64,000 nt of DNA, from assembly GCF_024362405.1 (NCBI RefSeq), contig NZ_CP101454.1:2294001-2358000 (forward strand), read 5' to 3'. Made by a program: the position numbers and the translations under genes. The number at the start of each line of letters is the position of its first letter. Positions within the stretch are counted from its first letter, which is position 1. This document shows, in pieces, positions 51,942-60,420 of the stretch. The notes under the pieces were generated by a model. That model ran no database searches, was not told the origin of the DNA, and worked only from the letters and a program-made list of their open reading frames with translations. This stretch comes from Halorarius litoreus (GTDB lineage: Archaea > Halobacteriota > Halobacteria > Halobacteriales > Haloarculaceae).

Positions 51942-53720
51942 TCAGGCGAGCAGCTGCGGGCCGAACACCATCAGTAGCAGGCCGAACAGCATCATGAGGC
52001 CGACCCCTGTGGTGACGGCTTTCGTCAGGGCGTAGCCGTTCTCGACGGGGAGCCGCGAGACGATCGCCTGCGTCGAGGTGCGGAGGATGTGGCCGCCGTC
52101 GAGCGGGAACGCCGGCGTGCAGTTGAACTGGCCGATGATGATGTTGATCCACGCCGTCCAGAACAGCACGCTGCCGAGGAGGAGGAGGCCACCCGTCCCC
52201 AAGAACGACAGCGGGCCGCCCGCGGCGACGTAGAAGTTCTCGTAGATGCCGACGAAGCCGGGGAAGTTGTAGCCCGTCCCGAGCGTGACGCTCGCGAACG
52301 GGAGCGTGATGGCGAGATACGCGCGGACGAACGGGGAGTCGACCGGGAGGTTCACATCGCCGCCCCCGAGGACGGCGAGGAAGAACGCCGCCGGGTAGTC
52401 GTCGGTGCCGAAGTCGTCGAGCGCCATCCCGGTGACGCCGGGCTGGAGCCCCCCGACGCCGAGGAAGCCGGTGTCCTCTTGCGGGTGGTCCGCGAGCGTC
52501 ACGTCGTAGCTCCGGCGCTCGCCGTCGACGTAGCCGACGACCGTGACCTGCTGGTCCGCGCTCGTCGCGTCGAGGAAGGCGTTGAGGTCGGCGGCGTCGA
52601 CGATGCGCGTGTCGTCCATCCGGGTGATGACGAGGGTCTCACCGCCGGGTGCGCCGGCGTCAGCCAGCGGCGTCGGGCTCCCACGGTCGGCCGAGAGTAC
52701 CTGTGTGTACGCCCCCATCGGCGCGGTGACGGTCGTCCCGTCGTCGGTTTCGAGCGTGGCGACCGACCGGTTCGCCAGTTCGCGTTCGAGCGCCCCCTGG
52801 GTGTGGACCGCGGTGTCGTTGACGGCCACGATGGTCGAGTTCACGGGCAGCGGAGCGTCAGCGACGGCGCCGGTGACGACGAGCGACCGCTCGACGCTGA
52901 CCGTCTCACCACCGCGAAGCGTCACCTCGACCGTCCGCTCGTCGATGTCGGCGAGCGCGGTCTCCAGTGCGGCGGCGTCCTCGACCTGCTGGCCGTTCAC
53001 GGCCGTGATGACCGAGCCGCGGTCGACGCCTGCCTGGTCGGCAGCGGAGCCGGGGATAGTGCCGCCGATGGGCACACCGGAGACGACGGCGATGGAGCCG
53101 ACGACGGGGCCGAAGAGGAGGGCGAACGCGATGATCGCGACCGCGAAGTTGTTCATCACGCCCGCGGCGAACATCCGGGTCTGTGCCCCGCGGTTCGCGG
53201 CGTTGCGCGACTCCTCGTCGGGTTCGACGAACGCGCCGATGGGGATGAACGCGAGTGCTGCGAGCCCCATCGAGTCGATATCGATGTTCTCGACCCGGCA
53301 CATCAGCCCGTGGCCCCCCTCGTGGACGACGAGGCCGATGAGCAGCCCGAGGATGATTTCCACCGCGGCGGAGAGCGGCAGGAAGTCGTTGACGCCGGGA
53401 ATCGCCAGCACGTTCCGCGGCTGGTTCAGGGGCGTGGGTGTCGGGTTCGAGAGCGCCTGCAAGCCCGCGAAGATGACGAGCGCGAACGTCCCGACCATGA
53501 CGACGAGGGCCACGCCGACGCCGAAGTTGCCCCACGCCCGCCAGAAGCGCTTCGGCTGGGCGAGCCAGTCGAGGAACGCCTTCCCCTTCTGGGTGTGGAG
53601 GGTCGTTATCGGCCCGGAGACGCGGAGCCACTCGGGGAGGAGCCCTCGCATCTTGAGGGCGTATGCGAGTACCGTGTAGAGGACGACCCCCGCGAGTACG
53701 AGGGTCAGCGTGTCCACCAT
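51942..53720 (-). CDS. Site-2 protease with PDZ domains
   Basis: The product has 592 residues from ATG 53720 (MVDTLTLVLAGVV). The metalloprotease motif HEGGH is at 133-137 and the second zinc ligand motif LDGGH at 540-544, both in membrane helices. Between them lies a large region with two PDZ-like segments (GTIPGSAADQAGVDRGSVITAVNGQQV and the later FLGVGGLQPGVTG). Such intramembrane proteases cut membrane-bound regulators or leftover signal peptides. The layout is conserved in haloarchaea downstream of lysS and pyrH. Substrate is unknown. Confidence 0.92.
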   Translation of the reverse strand: MVDTLTLVLAGVVLYTVLAYALKMRGLLPEWLRVSGPITTLHTQKGKAFLDWLAQPKRFWRAWGNFGVGVALVVMVGTFALVIFAGLQALSNPTPTPLNQPRNVLAIPGVNDFLPLSAAVEIILGLLIGLVVHEGGHGLMCRVENIDIDSMGLAALAFIPIGAFVEPDEESRNAANRGAQTRMFAAGVMNNFAVAIIAFALLFGPVVGSIAVVSGVPIGGTIPGSAADQAGVDRGSVITAVNGQQVEDAAALETALADIDERTVEVTLRGGETVSVERSLVVTGAVADAPLPVNSTIVAVNDTAVHTQGALERELANRSVATLETDDGTTVTAPMGAYTQVLSADRGSPTPLADAGAPGGETLVITRMDDTRIVDAADLNAFLDATSADQQVTVVGYVDGERRSYDVTLADHPQEDTGFLGVGGLQPGVTGMALDDFGTDDYPAAFFLAVLGGGDVNLPVDSPFVRAYLAITLPFASVTLGTGYNFPGFVGIYENFYVAAGGPLSFLGTGGLLLLGSVLFWTAWINIIIGQFNCTPAFPLDGGHILRTSTQAIVSRLPVENGYALTKAVTTGVGLMMLFGLLLMVFGPQLLA

Positions 53721-53763
53721 TGGCTGGGTAGACGGGGTGTGGTTCAAAGAGGGTTCCGGGTGC

Positions 53764-53802
53764 GTGCTCCGAGCGGTGACCGCAGGGAACCACGAGGAGC
53801 AC
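53764..53802. repeat. GNA mini-hairpin, compound form
   Basis: Outer stem GTGCTCC (53764-53770) with GGAGCAC (53796-53802), inner stem GGT/ACC, and loop GACCGCAGGGA (53778-53788) that fits the family consensus. It lies in the 224-bp gap between the site-2 protease and lysS, which otherwise holds nothing I can call. Confidence 0.7.
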
Positions 53803-53944
53803 GGCATGGCGAACGGGGAGGAGCGACGCGACGACCCGTGAGCTGCGTGGGAGTTGCAGAAACGTCCTGATTCCCCGAGAACGCGGCCCCTCTCAGTCCC
53901 GCCCTGGACACTTTGGTAGCTATCGAGGCCGAAAACCCGGGCTC

Positions 53945-55579
53945 CTACGCCTCCAGCCGAAGCCGCTTGAGCACGAACGCGGTGTCGAGCGCCGCGAGGA
54001 ACGGCCCGAGCCGCGGCCCCTGGTCCTCGTTCAGGAACAACCGGTAGCCGGCGGTGAAGAAGTCGCCGACCTCGACGTCGTGTTCGCGGGCGGTCTCGTA
54101 AATCTGGCCCTGCAGCGCCTCGTCGTCCGGGGCTTCGGCTTCGATGAAGTCCGCGAGCGCTGCGAGCGCCGCCGTGGTGTCCGCGTCGAAGTCGACGTCG
54201 GGGAGCTCCTCGGCGAGCCGGTAGTTGTACTCGTTGTCCGTGCGGACGGCCCAGTTGCGCGCCTTCTCGACCCGAGCGAGTGCCGCCTCGACTTCGGACG
54301 CAGAGGCATCGTCGGGGATGTGGCCCGACCGCCGGGCCATCGTCTCTCGCAACGCGGGGTCGTCGGTCATCCCCAGCACCGCCGCGAAGGTGTACGGGAT
54401 GCGGACGCGGTCGGGGTCCGGGTCGTGGACGACGAACGGATACGCGCGCTTCGCCCGCCGCACGTCGCCGTCTTCTGCCTCTTCTTCGTCGAAGTAGAGC
54501 CGCTCGAAGCGGTCGAACTCGTCGACGAGCTGGTCGAGGCGTTCGACCGAGAAGTCGCGCGCCCGCTTCGGGTTCTTCGCGAAGAAGTAGCGGACCACTT
54601 CGGGTTCGAGGAGGTCGAGCACCTCTCGTGCCATGATGACGTTCCCCTCCGACGACGAAAAGGGGCCCCCGTTCAGCGTGAACCACTCGTACACCATCGG
54701 CACCGGCGGCTCGTCGCCGAGCAGGTTGCGGGCGATGTCCTCGCCGGAGGGCCACGAGCCCTCGGCGTGGTCCTTGCCGAACGGCTCGAAGTCGACGCCG
54801 AGGACGCGCCACTGCGCGGGCCACTCGAACCGCCACGGGAGCTTGCCCTCCCGGAAGGTGGCTTCGCCCTCGTGGTCACAGCCCTCGATAGTCTGGCCGC
54901 CCGCCTCCATGTCCGTACACCGGTAGGTGACGGTGCCAGCGTCGGTGTCGACGCCCGTGACCGTCTCGGTAATCTTCCCGCAGTTCTCGCAGATGGGGTT
55001 GAACGGGATGTAGTCCGCGTCGACCTTGTCCTGGTACTCGCCGAGGATGTCGCGAGCCTGGTCCCGGTGTTCGAGGATGAACGCGGTCACCTCGTCCATC
55101 TCGCCCGACTCGTACAGCTCGGTGTTCGAGACCATCTCGACGTCCACGCCGAGCAGCTCGGCAGACTGCTCGATGAGGGTCGAGAAGTGGTCGCCGTAGG
55201 AGTCACAGCAGCCGAACGGGTCCGGGATGTCGGTGTAGGGCTTCCCGAGGTTGGTGCCCAGTGCAGAGGCGTCCACGTCGCCGAGCCCGACGATGTTGCC
55301 GTCGAGGTCCGCGAGCTTCCGGGGGAGCTTCCGGAGGGGGTCGCGGTCGTCGGTGGTGAACACCTGCTTCACCTCGTGGCCGCGTTCCCGGAGGACCTCG
55401 GCGACGAAGTGGCCGCGCATCACCTCGTTCATGTTTCCGAGGTGGGGCACGCCCGACGGCGAGATGCCGCCCTTGATGATGATGGGCTCGTCGGGCTCTC
55501 GCGCCTCGATGGCGTCCGCGACGGCGTCGGCCCAGAAGTCGAACCGACCCGCTTCGGAGAGGGTGTGTGGCGAGGTCAT
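53945..55579 (-). CDS. lysS: Lysyl-tRNA synthetase, class I
   Basis: The product has 544 residues. The HIGH-type motif is PSGVPHLGN at about 41-49 and the KMSKS-type motif is FSSSEGN near residue 310, defining the archaeal class I enzyme rather than the bacterial class II form. A zinc-binding CENC ... C ... CDHEG region lies in between. It charges tRNA-Lys. The gene overlaps pyrH by 4 bp (ATGA), so the two are translated together, and it precedes the site-2 protease on the same strand. Confidence 0.96.
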   Translation of the reverse strand: MTSPHTLSEAGRFDFWADAVADAIEAREPDEPIIIKGGISPSGVPHLGNMNEVMRGHFVAEVLRERGHEVKQVFTTDDRDPLRKLPRKLADLDGNIVGLGDVDASALGTNLGKPYTDIPDPFGCCDSYGDHFSTLIEQSAELLGVDVEMVSNTELYESGEMDEVTAFILEHRDQARDILGEYQDKVDADYIPFNPICENCGKITETVTGVDTDAGTVTYRCTDMEAGGQTIEGCDHEGEATFREGKLPWRFEWPAQWRVLGVDFEPFGKDHAEGSWPSGEDIARNLLGDEPPVPMVYEWFTLNGGPFSSSEGNVIMAREVLDLLEPEVVRYFFAKNPKRARDFSVERLDQLVDEFDRFERLYFDEEEAEDGDVRRAKRAYPFVVHDPDPDRVRIPYTFAAVLGMTDDPALRETMARRSGHIPDDASASEVEAALARVEKARNWAVRTDNEYNYRLAEELPDVDFDADTTAALAALADFIEAEAPDDEALQGQIYETAREHDVEVGDFFTAGYRLFLNEDQGPRLGPFLAALDTAFVLKRLRLEA

Positions 55580-56268
55580 CGGGCCTCCGGAACGACGCGC
55601 GTTCCCTCGAACTCGTCGGCTTCGACGGCGCGGGTGACCCGCTCGGGGTCGCTGCCGTCGAGGACGATGGCTTCGAGCCCGGCCCGCTGGATGATCTTCC
55701 CGGCGAGCAGGTCGACCGGTGCGGAGGAGCCGGCGTTCATCTCCATCGACGCGATGGTCTCGACCAGCGCGCCGGCGGTGAGCTCGTCGTACCGCTCGGC
55801 GTCGGGGTCCTCCTTCGGGTCGGCGCTGTAGACGCCGGCGACGGAGGTGGCGTAGACGAGGAGGTCCGCGTCGACGTACTCGGCGAGCGCGGCGGCGACC
55901 GCGTCGGTGGTCTGTGCCGGCACCACGCCACCCATGACCGCGACGTCGCCGCGGTGGAGTGCCTCGCCGGCGGTCTCGTAATCTTCTGGAATGCGCGGTG
56001 CGACGATGGCCTCGTCGAGCGCCGACAGCAGGAGGCGGGCGTTCAGCCGCGTCACCGAGATGCCGAGCTGATCGAGCTCGATCTCGTTCGCACCCAGCTC
56101 GCGGGCGGCACCGATGTACTCGCGTGCGACGCCGCCGCCCCCGACGACGGCCGCCACGTCGTGACCCGATTCGACCAGTCCCTCGACGACGGACGCGTAC
56201 GCCTCGACCCGATTGTTCCCGAGGTCGGGCGCGAGAACGCTCCCGCCGACGGACACGACGACTCTCAT
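55576..56268 (-). CDS. pyrH: Uridylate kinase
   Basis: The product has 230 residues from ATG 56268 (MRVVVSVGGSVLAPDLG). The amino-acid-kinase fold is shown by VVSVGGSV, VVGGGGVAREYIGAA, the VMGGVVPAQTTDAVAA segment and YSADPKEDPDAERYDEL. Archaeal UMP kinases of this type phosphorylate UMP to UDP for pyrimidine supply. It overlaps lysS by 4 bp and is separated from the membrane-protein gene upstream by 78 bp. The upstream frame extension is Arg/Pro-rich and not coding. Confidence 0.95.
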   Translation of the reverse strand: MRVVVSVGGSVLAPDLGNNRVEAYASVVEGLVESGHDVAAVVGGGGVAREYIGAARELGANEIELDQLGISVTRLNARLLLSALDEAIVAPRIPEDYETAGEALHRGDVAVMGGVVPAQTTDAVAAALAEYVDADLLVYATSVAGVYSADPKEDPDAERYDELTAGALVETIASMEMNAGSSAPVDLLAGKIIQRAGLEAIVLDGSDPERVTRAVEADEFEGTRVVPEAR

Positions 56269-56345
56269 TACCCGCGGTAACTCCGTGCCGCGCTTAAGAC
56301 TTGTCAAGCGCCGTGCTCGCGGGGTGTGGCGGCCGTCGACAGGGC

Positions 56346-56681
56346 TCAGGCCGCGGGGTCGCCGCGCCGGAGGCTCCGGACGCCGCTGGCGAACACGGTG
56401 TAGATCCCACCGAGCAGGAGCGCCTCCAGACACATCACGGTGAACGCGACGGTGTGAAACAGCAGGCCGCTGCCGAGCCACGGGAGTGCGAGATTCCGGA
56501 GCGCGGAGGCGGCAAGGCTACTGACGTACCACGGCAACACCGCCGGGTAGAGGACGGCGGCGAGGTCGCTGGTCATGACTCCCGTGTCGACCAGCAGCCA
56601 GACGCCGAGCATCGCGGCGAGCGGGACGGCCACAGGCCACGACAGCGGGTACCGACCTGGGTGGAGGGCTGGACGGACCAT
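56346..56681 (-). CDS. Membrane protein, 111 residues
   Basis: The product has three or four hydrophobic helices (about residues 14-32, 36-52, 60-75 and 78-100) and a short charged tail (RSLRRGDPAA). The start MVRPALHPGRYPL is basic. No motif is recognised. It lies upstream of pyrH on the same strand and is divergent from moaE with a 90-bp gap containing the AT-rich CTATTACAACAAAAC, which could serve both promoters. I can suggest no function. Confidence 0.6.
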   Translation of the reverse strand: MVRPALHPGRYPLSWPVAVPLAAMLGVWLLVDTGVMTSDLAAVLYPAVLPWYVSSLAASALRNLALPWLGSGLLFHTVAFTVMCLEALLLGGIYTVFASGVRSLRRGDPAA

Positions 56682-56770
56682 ACTCGAACGTGTTTCTATT
56701 ACAACAAAACTGTATCCCCTGTACGGTGACGGGCGACACCTACAAGCGCGCCCGGACGGACGTCCACGGT

Positions 56771-57565
56771 ATGCACACGTTCGGCATCGTCGGGACGGAT
56801 GCGGCGGCAGCCTGCGACCGGTTCGTCGAGGCGCTCGGTGGGCGGGTCGCCGTGGTCCGGAACCGCAAGCTGGAGGAGGCCGACGGCGGGCGCCAGCGGG
56901 CGCGCCCGGCGACGGAGTACGACCTCGGTGCGGAGTGGCGAGCGTACGGCGACGGACTCTCGCTCCGCGAGGCGTTCGACCGACTCGCGCCGGACCACGA
57001 CTACGCGGTCGCCATCGGCTTCCCCCAGGCGCGGATTCCGCAGGTCGTGGTCGGTGACGTAGCTGGGGAGCTTGCGGATGAGGAGCCGCTGGCGACGGCG
57101 TCCGATGCGGCCAGCCTCGACGTTACAGCTGTCGTCGCGGCCGTCGACGACACCGACCCGCACGTGACGCTCGAATCGCTCGTCACGAGGGTGAAACGCT
57201 CGCCGAAGGCCGACCGCGCTGGTGCCATCGCGACGTTCACCGGGCGTGTCCGCGCGAAGGACTCCGCGGACGACGAGCGGACCGAACTGCTGGAGTTCGA
57301 GACGTACGAGGGGGTCGCCGAGCGCCGGATGCGCGCCATCGAGGACGAACTCGAAGCCCGCGAGGGCGTCTTCGAGGTCGCGATGCACCACCGAACGGGC
57401 GTCATCCCCGACGGGGAGGACATCGTGTTCGTCGTCGTGCTCGCAGGACACCGCGAGGAGGCGTTCCGCACGGTCGAAGACGGCATCAACCGGCTGAAAG
57501 ACGAGGTCCCCATCTTCAAGAAGGAGGTCACCGAGTCCGAGACGTTCTGGGTCCACGAGCGCTAG
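56771..57565 (+). CDS. moaE: Molybdopterin synthase catalytic subunit, MobB-MoaE fusion
   Basis: The product has 264 residues from ATG 56771 (MHTFGIVGTDAAAACDRFVEAL). The first 120 residues resemble a MobB-type domain with a degenerate start where the P-loop would be (GIVGTDAAAACD, no GxxxxGKT). The last 135 are MoaE: GAIATFTGRVRAKD, LEFETYEGVAERRM, HRTGVIPDGEDIVFVVV and the catalytic lysines in FKKEVTESETFWV. MoaE transfers sulfur from MoaD to form molybdopterin, needed by tungsten and molybdenum enzymes such as the AOR at 13.9 kb. The gene stands alone. Confidence 0.9.
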   Translation: MHTFGIVGTDAAAACDRFVEALGGRVAVVRNRKLEEADGGRQRARPATEYDLGAEWRAYGDGLSLREAFDRLAPDHDYAVAIGFPQARIPQVVVGDVAGELADEEPLATASDAASLDVTAVVAAVDDTDPHVTLESLVTRVKRSPKADRAGAIATFTGRVRAKDSADDERTELLEFETYEGVAERRMRAIEDELEAREGVFEVAMHHRTGVIPDGEDIVFVVVLAGHREEAFRTVEDGINRLKDEVPIFKKEVTESETFWVHER

Positions 57566-57797
57566 CCACGAACCGACGGCTGCCCACCCTCTCCACCGGG
57601 TGCGTGTCAACCTGTCACAGTGTGCGCGCGCCGCGTTCGTCCTCCGGCTCGGAGATAATTTCGGCCCTATCCTTGAGTAATCTGGTCCAACTTGGCCCGC
57701 CTGTCATCGAGGCTGAATGAGCGGAGAAAAAGTCTTAGCTAGCGTTGTGAAACGTCTACTGCGTTCTAACTGCTTCGTGAAAGGTACGTTTTTCTTC

Positions 57798-57822
57798 GAT
57801 TCGTCCCGAAATGCCTCGAATC
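57798..57822. promoter_or_regulatory. Inverted repeat upstream of the DUF7123-like promoter
   Basis: GATTCG and CGAATC arms are separated by 13 nt and end 18 bp before TTTATATA, where an activator would bind. Confidence 0.4.
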
Positions 57823-57840
57823 AACCCTAAGATTCCTCCC

Positions 57841-57848
57841 TTTATATA
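57841..57848 (+). promoter_or_regulatory. Strong TATA box of the DUF7123-like gene
   Basis: TTTATATA matches the archaeal TATA consensus. The expected start of transcription is near 57872, just before a GAGGTG ribosome-binding site (57873-57878), so this mRNA has a short leader, unlike most genes here. Confidence 0.65.
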
Positions 57849-57884
57849 CTCCCTTGGGCTCAAGGCGAGAGCGAGGTGTCACAG

Positions 57885-58127
57885 ATGAGTGCGACCACCC
57901 CCGCAACCGAGACGGAAAGCAAAGAGAGCCGCCTGAAGAACTACCTCGCACAGAAGGCATCGGACGGCGAAGTGTACTTCAAGTCGAAGTTCATCGCGGA
58001 CGAGGTCGGACTGTCCGCGAAGGAGATCGGCGCCCTCATGGTGAAGCTCCGCGAGTCCGCGACCGACCTCGAGATCGAGAAGTGGTCGTACACGAGCGCC
58101 ACGACGTGGCGCGTCACCCGGGCCTGA
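57885..58127 (+). CDS. Small winged-helix-like protein (DUF7123-like)
   Basis: The product has 80 residues from ATG 57885 (MSATTPATETESKESRLKNYL), preceded at good distance by GAGGTG. The body reads DGEVYFKSKFIADEVGLSAKEIGALMVKL and ends IEKWSYTSATTWRVTRA, a compact helical fold with a wing-like end that resembles small winged-helix domains. I believe it corresponds to the haloarchaeal DUF7123 family. A strong promoter and a ribosome-binding site point to high expression. A DNA-binding role is inferred only. Confidence 0.75.
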   Translation: MSATTPATETESKESRLKNYLAQKASDGEVYFKSKFIADEVGLSAKEIGALMVKLRESATDLEIEKWSYTSATTWRVTRA

Positions 58128-58211
58128 GGCACCGCGGTCCCCGACCGCACCTCACACCCCTCCACCCTACCCACCCTCCGTACCCTACCCAAGGTATCGC
58201 GGGGTCAGGGG

Positions 58212-58218
58212 ATTTATC
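58212..58218 (+). promoter_or_regulatory. TATA-like box of the second site-2 protease
   Basis: ATTTATC lies 25-31 nt before the ATG at 58243, giving a leaderless mRNA. Confidence 0.5.
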
Positions 58219-58242
58219 GCCCTCGACCCCTTCCATCCGGTG

Positions 58243-59445
58243 ATGAGCGACGACCCGTCGTCGGGCTCCCCCGACGATGTCCCCCCATCTTCCCTCCCAC
58301 CAGAGGCGCCGGCTCCGGCGAGGCTGGCCGACGTGTTCAGCGTCGACGAGGTTCGCCGCGACGGCGACCAGCTCCACTATCTCGGTGAGCCACGCGTCGG
58401 CCCCGACGCCCTCGAACAGCGCGTGTGGCCCCTGTTCCGGGAAGCGGGCTACGACGTCCAGTTCGCCTCCGTCGCGGACACGGAGACCGACCCCATCTCG
58501 GGCGTCGAGCTGACCACGCACCGCCACGCCCTCGTCGCCACCCCCACGAGCGTCGGGCTCGATGGCATCCCGTGGGTGAACGTCCTCACGCTCGCGCTGA
58601 CGATTCTGACGACCCTGTACGCTGGCTCGATGTGGTACTACGAGCCCATCACGGGCCCGCTCGACCTCTTTACGGGCGAGAAGTGGAAGTTCACCGCGGC
58701 CGTCCTCGGCGTGCTCGGCGTCCACGAACTCGGGCACTACGTGCTCTCGCGGTACCACGAGGTCGACGCCTCGCTCCCGTACTTCATCCCCATCCCGACG
58801 TTCATCGGGACGCTCGGGGCCGTCATCCGGATGAAGGGCCGCATCCCCGACCGAAAGGCGCTGTTCGACATCGGCGTCGCCGGCCCGCTCGCCGGGCTCG
58901 TGATGGCCGTCGTCGTCTCGATCGTGGGGCTCTACATGGACCCGATTCAGGTTCCCCAGCAGGTGCTCGAGAGCCCGAGCGCGGTCGAAATCGAGTTCGG
59001 GTATCCACCGCTGCTCCAGCTACTCTCGTGGGTGACGGGCCAGCCCCTCACCTACGAGGACCCGTCCATGGCCGTGAATCCGGTCGTCTTCGGCGGCTGG
59101 GTCGGGATGTTCGTCACGTTCCTGAACCTCATTCCCGTGGGGCAGCTCGACGGCGGCCACCTCGTCCGCGCGATGCTCGGTGAGCGACAGGAGACCGTCG
59201 CGGCGCTCGTCCCCGCCGGGCTGTTCGCGCTCGCCTCCTACCTCTACCTGTTCGGCAACGTCGGCATGAACGCCCCCTTCCTCTGGGGGTTCTGGGGACT
59301 CGTCGCGCTCGGACTCGCCTATGCAGGCCCTGCCGACCCCATCTTCGAGGAGGGGCTCGATCGGAAACGCATCGCTGTGGGCGTGCTGACGTTCGCGCTC
59401 GGCCTGCTGTGTTTCACGCCGGTTCCGTTCGAACTCATCCAGTAG
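58243..59445 (+). CDS. Site-2 protease family protein, EGY-like
   Basis: The product has 400 residues from ATG 58243. A hydrophilic N-terminal region of about 100 residues (ALEQRVWPLFREAGYDVQFA) precedes seven or so membrane helices. HELGH is at 161-165 and LIPVGQLDGGH in the C-terminal half, the M50 zinc ligands. There is no PDZ domain, in contrast to the protease at 51942. The layout resembles archaeal and plant-chloroplast EGY proteases. Substrate unknown. It is convergent with thiL, 15 bp apart. Confidence 0.9.
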   Translation: MSDDPSSGSPDDVPPSSLPPEAPAPARLADVFSVDEVRRDGDQLHYLGEPRVGPDALEQRVWPLFREAGYDVQFASVADTETDPISGVELTTHRHALVATPTSVGLDGIPWVNVLTLALTILTTLYAGSMWYYEPITGPLDLFTGEKWKFTAAVLGVLGVHELGHYVLSRYHEVDASLPYFIPIPTFIGTLGAVIRMKGRIPDRKALFDIGVAGPLAGLVMAVVVSIVGLYMDPIQVPQQVLESPSAVEIEFGYPPLLQLLSWVTGQPLTYEDPSMAVNPVVFGGWVGMFVTFLNLIPVGQLDGGHLVRAMLGERQETVAALVPAGLFALASYLYLFGNVGMNAPFLWGFWGLVALGLAYAGPADPIFEEGLDRKRIAVGVLTFALGLLCFTPVPFELIQ

Positions 59446-59460
59446 CCGGCGCCGCTACCG

Positions 59461-60327
59461 TCACTCGCCGTGCGTGTAGCCGCGGTCCGGCAGCGGCTCC
59501 CCGTCGAGCTCGACACCCGAGTCGGTCACCGCGCCGATGCGAGCCACGGGTGTCGGTGCGTCGGCGGCCGCGGCCTCGGGGTCCGGGGTCGTGAACACGA
59601 GCTCGAAGTCCTCGCCGAAGTGAACGGCCATCTCCCGTTCGTCTGCGGCGTCGTCGGCGAGTTCCGTGACTGACGGGTCGACCGGGAGCGACGCCGACTG
59701 GACGGAAAACCCGCAGTCTGCGGCCTCGGCGAGCTGGTGGAGCGAGCGGGCGAGCCCGTCGCTCGAATCCATCATCGCCGTCGCGTGGGGCGCGAGCGCC
59801 TGCCCGGCGGCCACGCGGGGCTCGAACCGGAACAGCTCGTTGGCACGGTGGTCGTCCGTGCCGAACAACCGGAGGGCCGCGGCCGACCGACCGAGCGTCC
59901 CCGTGACGCAGACGGCGTCTCCTGGTTCTGCCCCCGACCGGAGCACGGGGTCGGCAGTCCGGCCGAGTGCCGTCGTCGACACCGTGAACTCCGCGTGGTC
60001 GTCGAGGTCGCCACCGACGTACGCGGCGTCGACCCGCTCGCACACCTCGCGGGCGCCACGGAGGAACGCCCGCAGTTCGGCTTCCTCGAACGTGGGGGCG
60101 GCGTAGACGGCGACGGCGGCGGTCGCGCTCGCGCCCATCGCCGCCACGTCCGAGAGCGACGCGCCCACCGCGCGCCAGCCGGCGGTGTAGCGGGTCGTCC
60201 CCGCCGGAAAGTCGGTCGACTCGTGGAGCATGTCCGTCGTGAGGACCTGTCCGTCGACGACGGCGCAGTCGTCGCCCGCCGCGGGGAGGTCACGCCCGAG
60301 GAGCGCGAGGGCGGCGCGTTCGTCCAT
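59461..60327 (-). CDS. thiL: Thiamine-monophosphate kinase
   Basis: The product has 288 residues from ATG 60327 (MDERAALALLGRDLPAAGDDCAVV). ThiL features are AAGDDCAVVDG, TTDMLHESTDFP, GWRAVGASLSDVAAMGA, YVGGDLDD and MMDSSDGLARSLHQLA, which bind Mg2+-ATP and substrate. It converts thiamine phosphate to the active cofactor thiamine diphosphate. The upstream extension of the frame is atypical. It is divergent from the flippase-like gene with a 93-bp gap. Confidence 0.94.
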   Translation of the reverse strand: MDERAALALLGRDLPAAGDDCAVVDGQVLTTDMLHESTDFPAGTTRYTAGWRAVGASLSDVAAMGASATAAVAVYAAPTFEEAELRAFLRGAREVCERVDAAYVGGDLDDHAEFTVSTTALGRTADPVLRSGAEPGDAVCVTGTLGRSAAALRLFGTDDHRANELFRFEPRVAAGQALAPHATAMMDSSDGLARSLHQLAEAADCGFSVQSASLPVDPSVTELADDAADEREMAVHFGEDFELVFTTPDPEAAAADAPTPVARIGAVTDSGVELDGEPLPDRGYTHGE

Positions 60328-60420
60328 GTCAGATGCCCGGCGGCGCGGCGCAAAAGCGCGTCGGTGCCGTGAGGCGTTCGGACCGATTGTCATAAACGGC
60401 CCCCCGTCGAACGCCGGGCT

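Larger units (their letters stand above)
57566..57884. other. 319-bp intergenic region, AT-rich, upstream of the DUF7123-like gene
   Basis: This is one of the least GC-rich stretches in the window. It contains no convincing gene; one 37-codon frame (57717-57830) has unhaloarchaeal codon usage and low acidity. A GATTCG/CGAATC inverted repeat (57798-57822) lies just upstream of a very clear TTTATATA promoter. The length and AT content suggest regulatory DNA or a small RNA. Confidence 0.6.

Noticed and set aside
57717..57830. 37-codon ORF in the AT-rich gap
   Set aside because: Codon usage and low acidity do not fit the organism, and there is no ribosome-binding site or promoter at the right distance.
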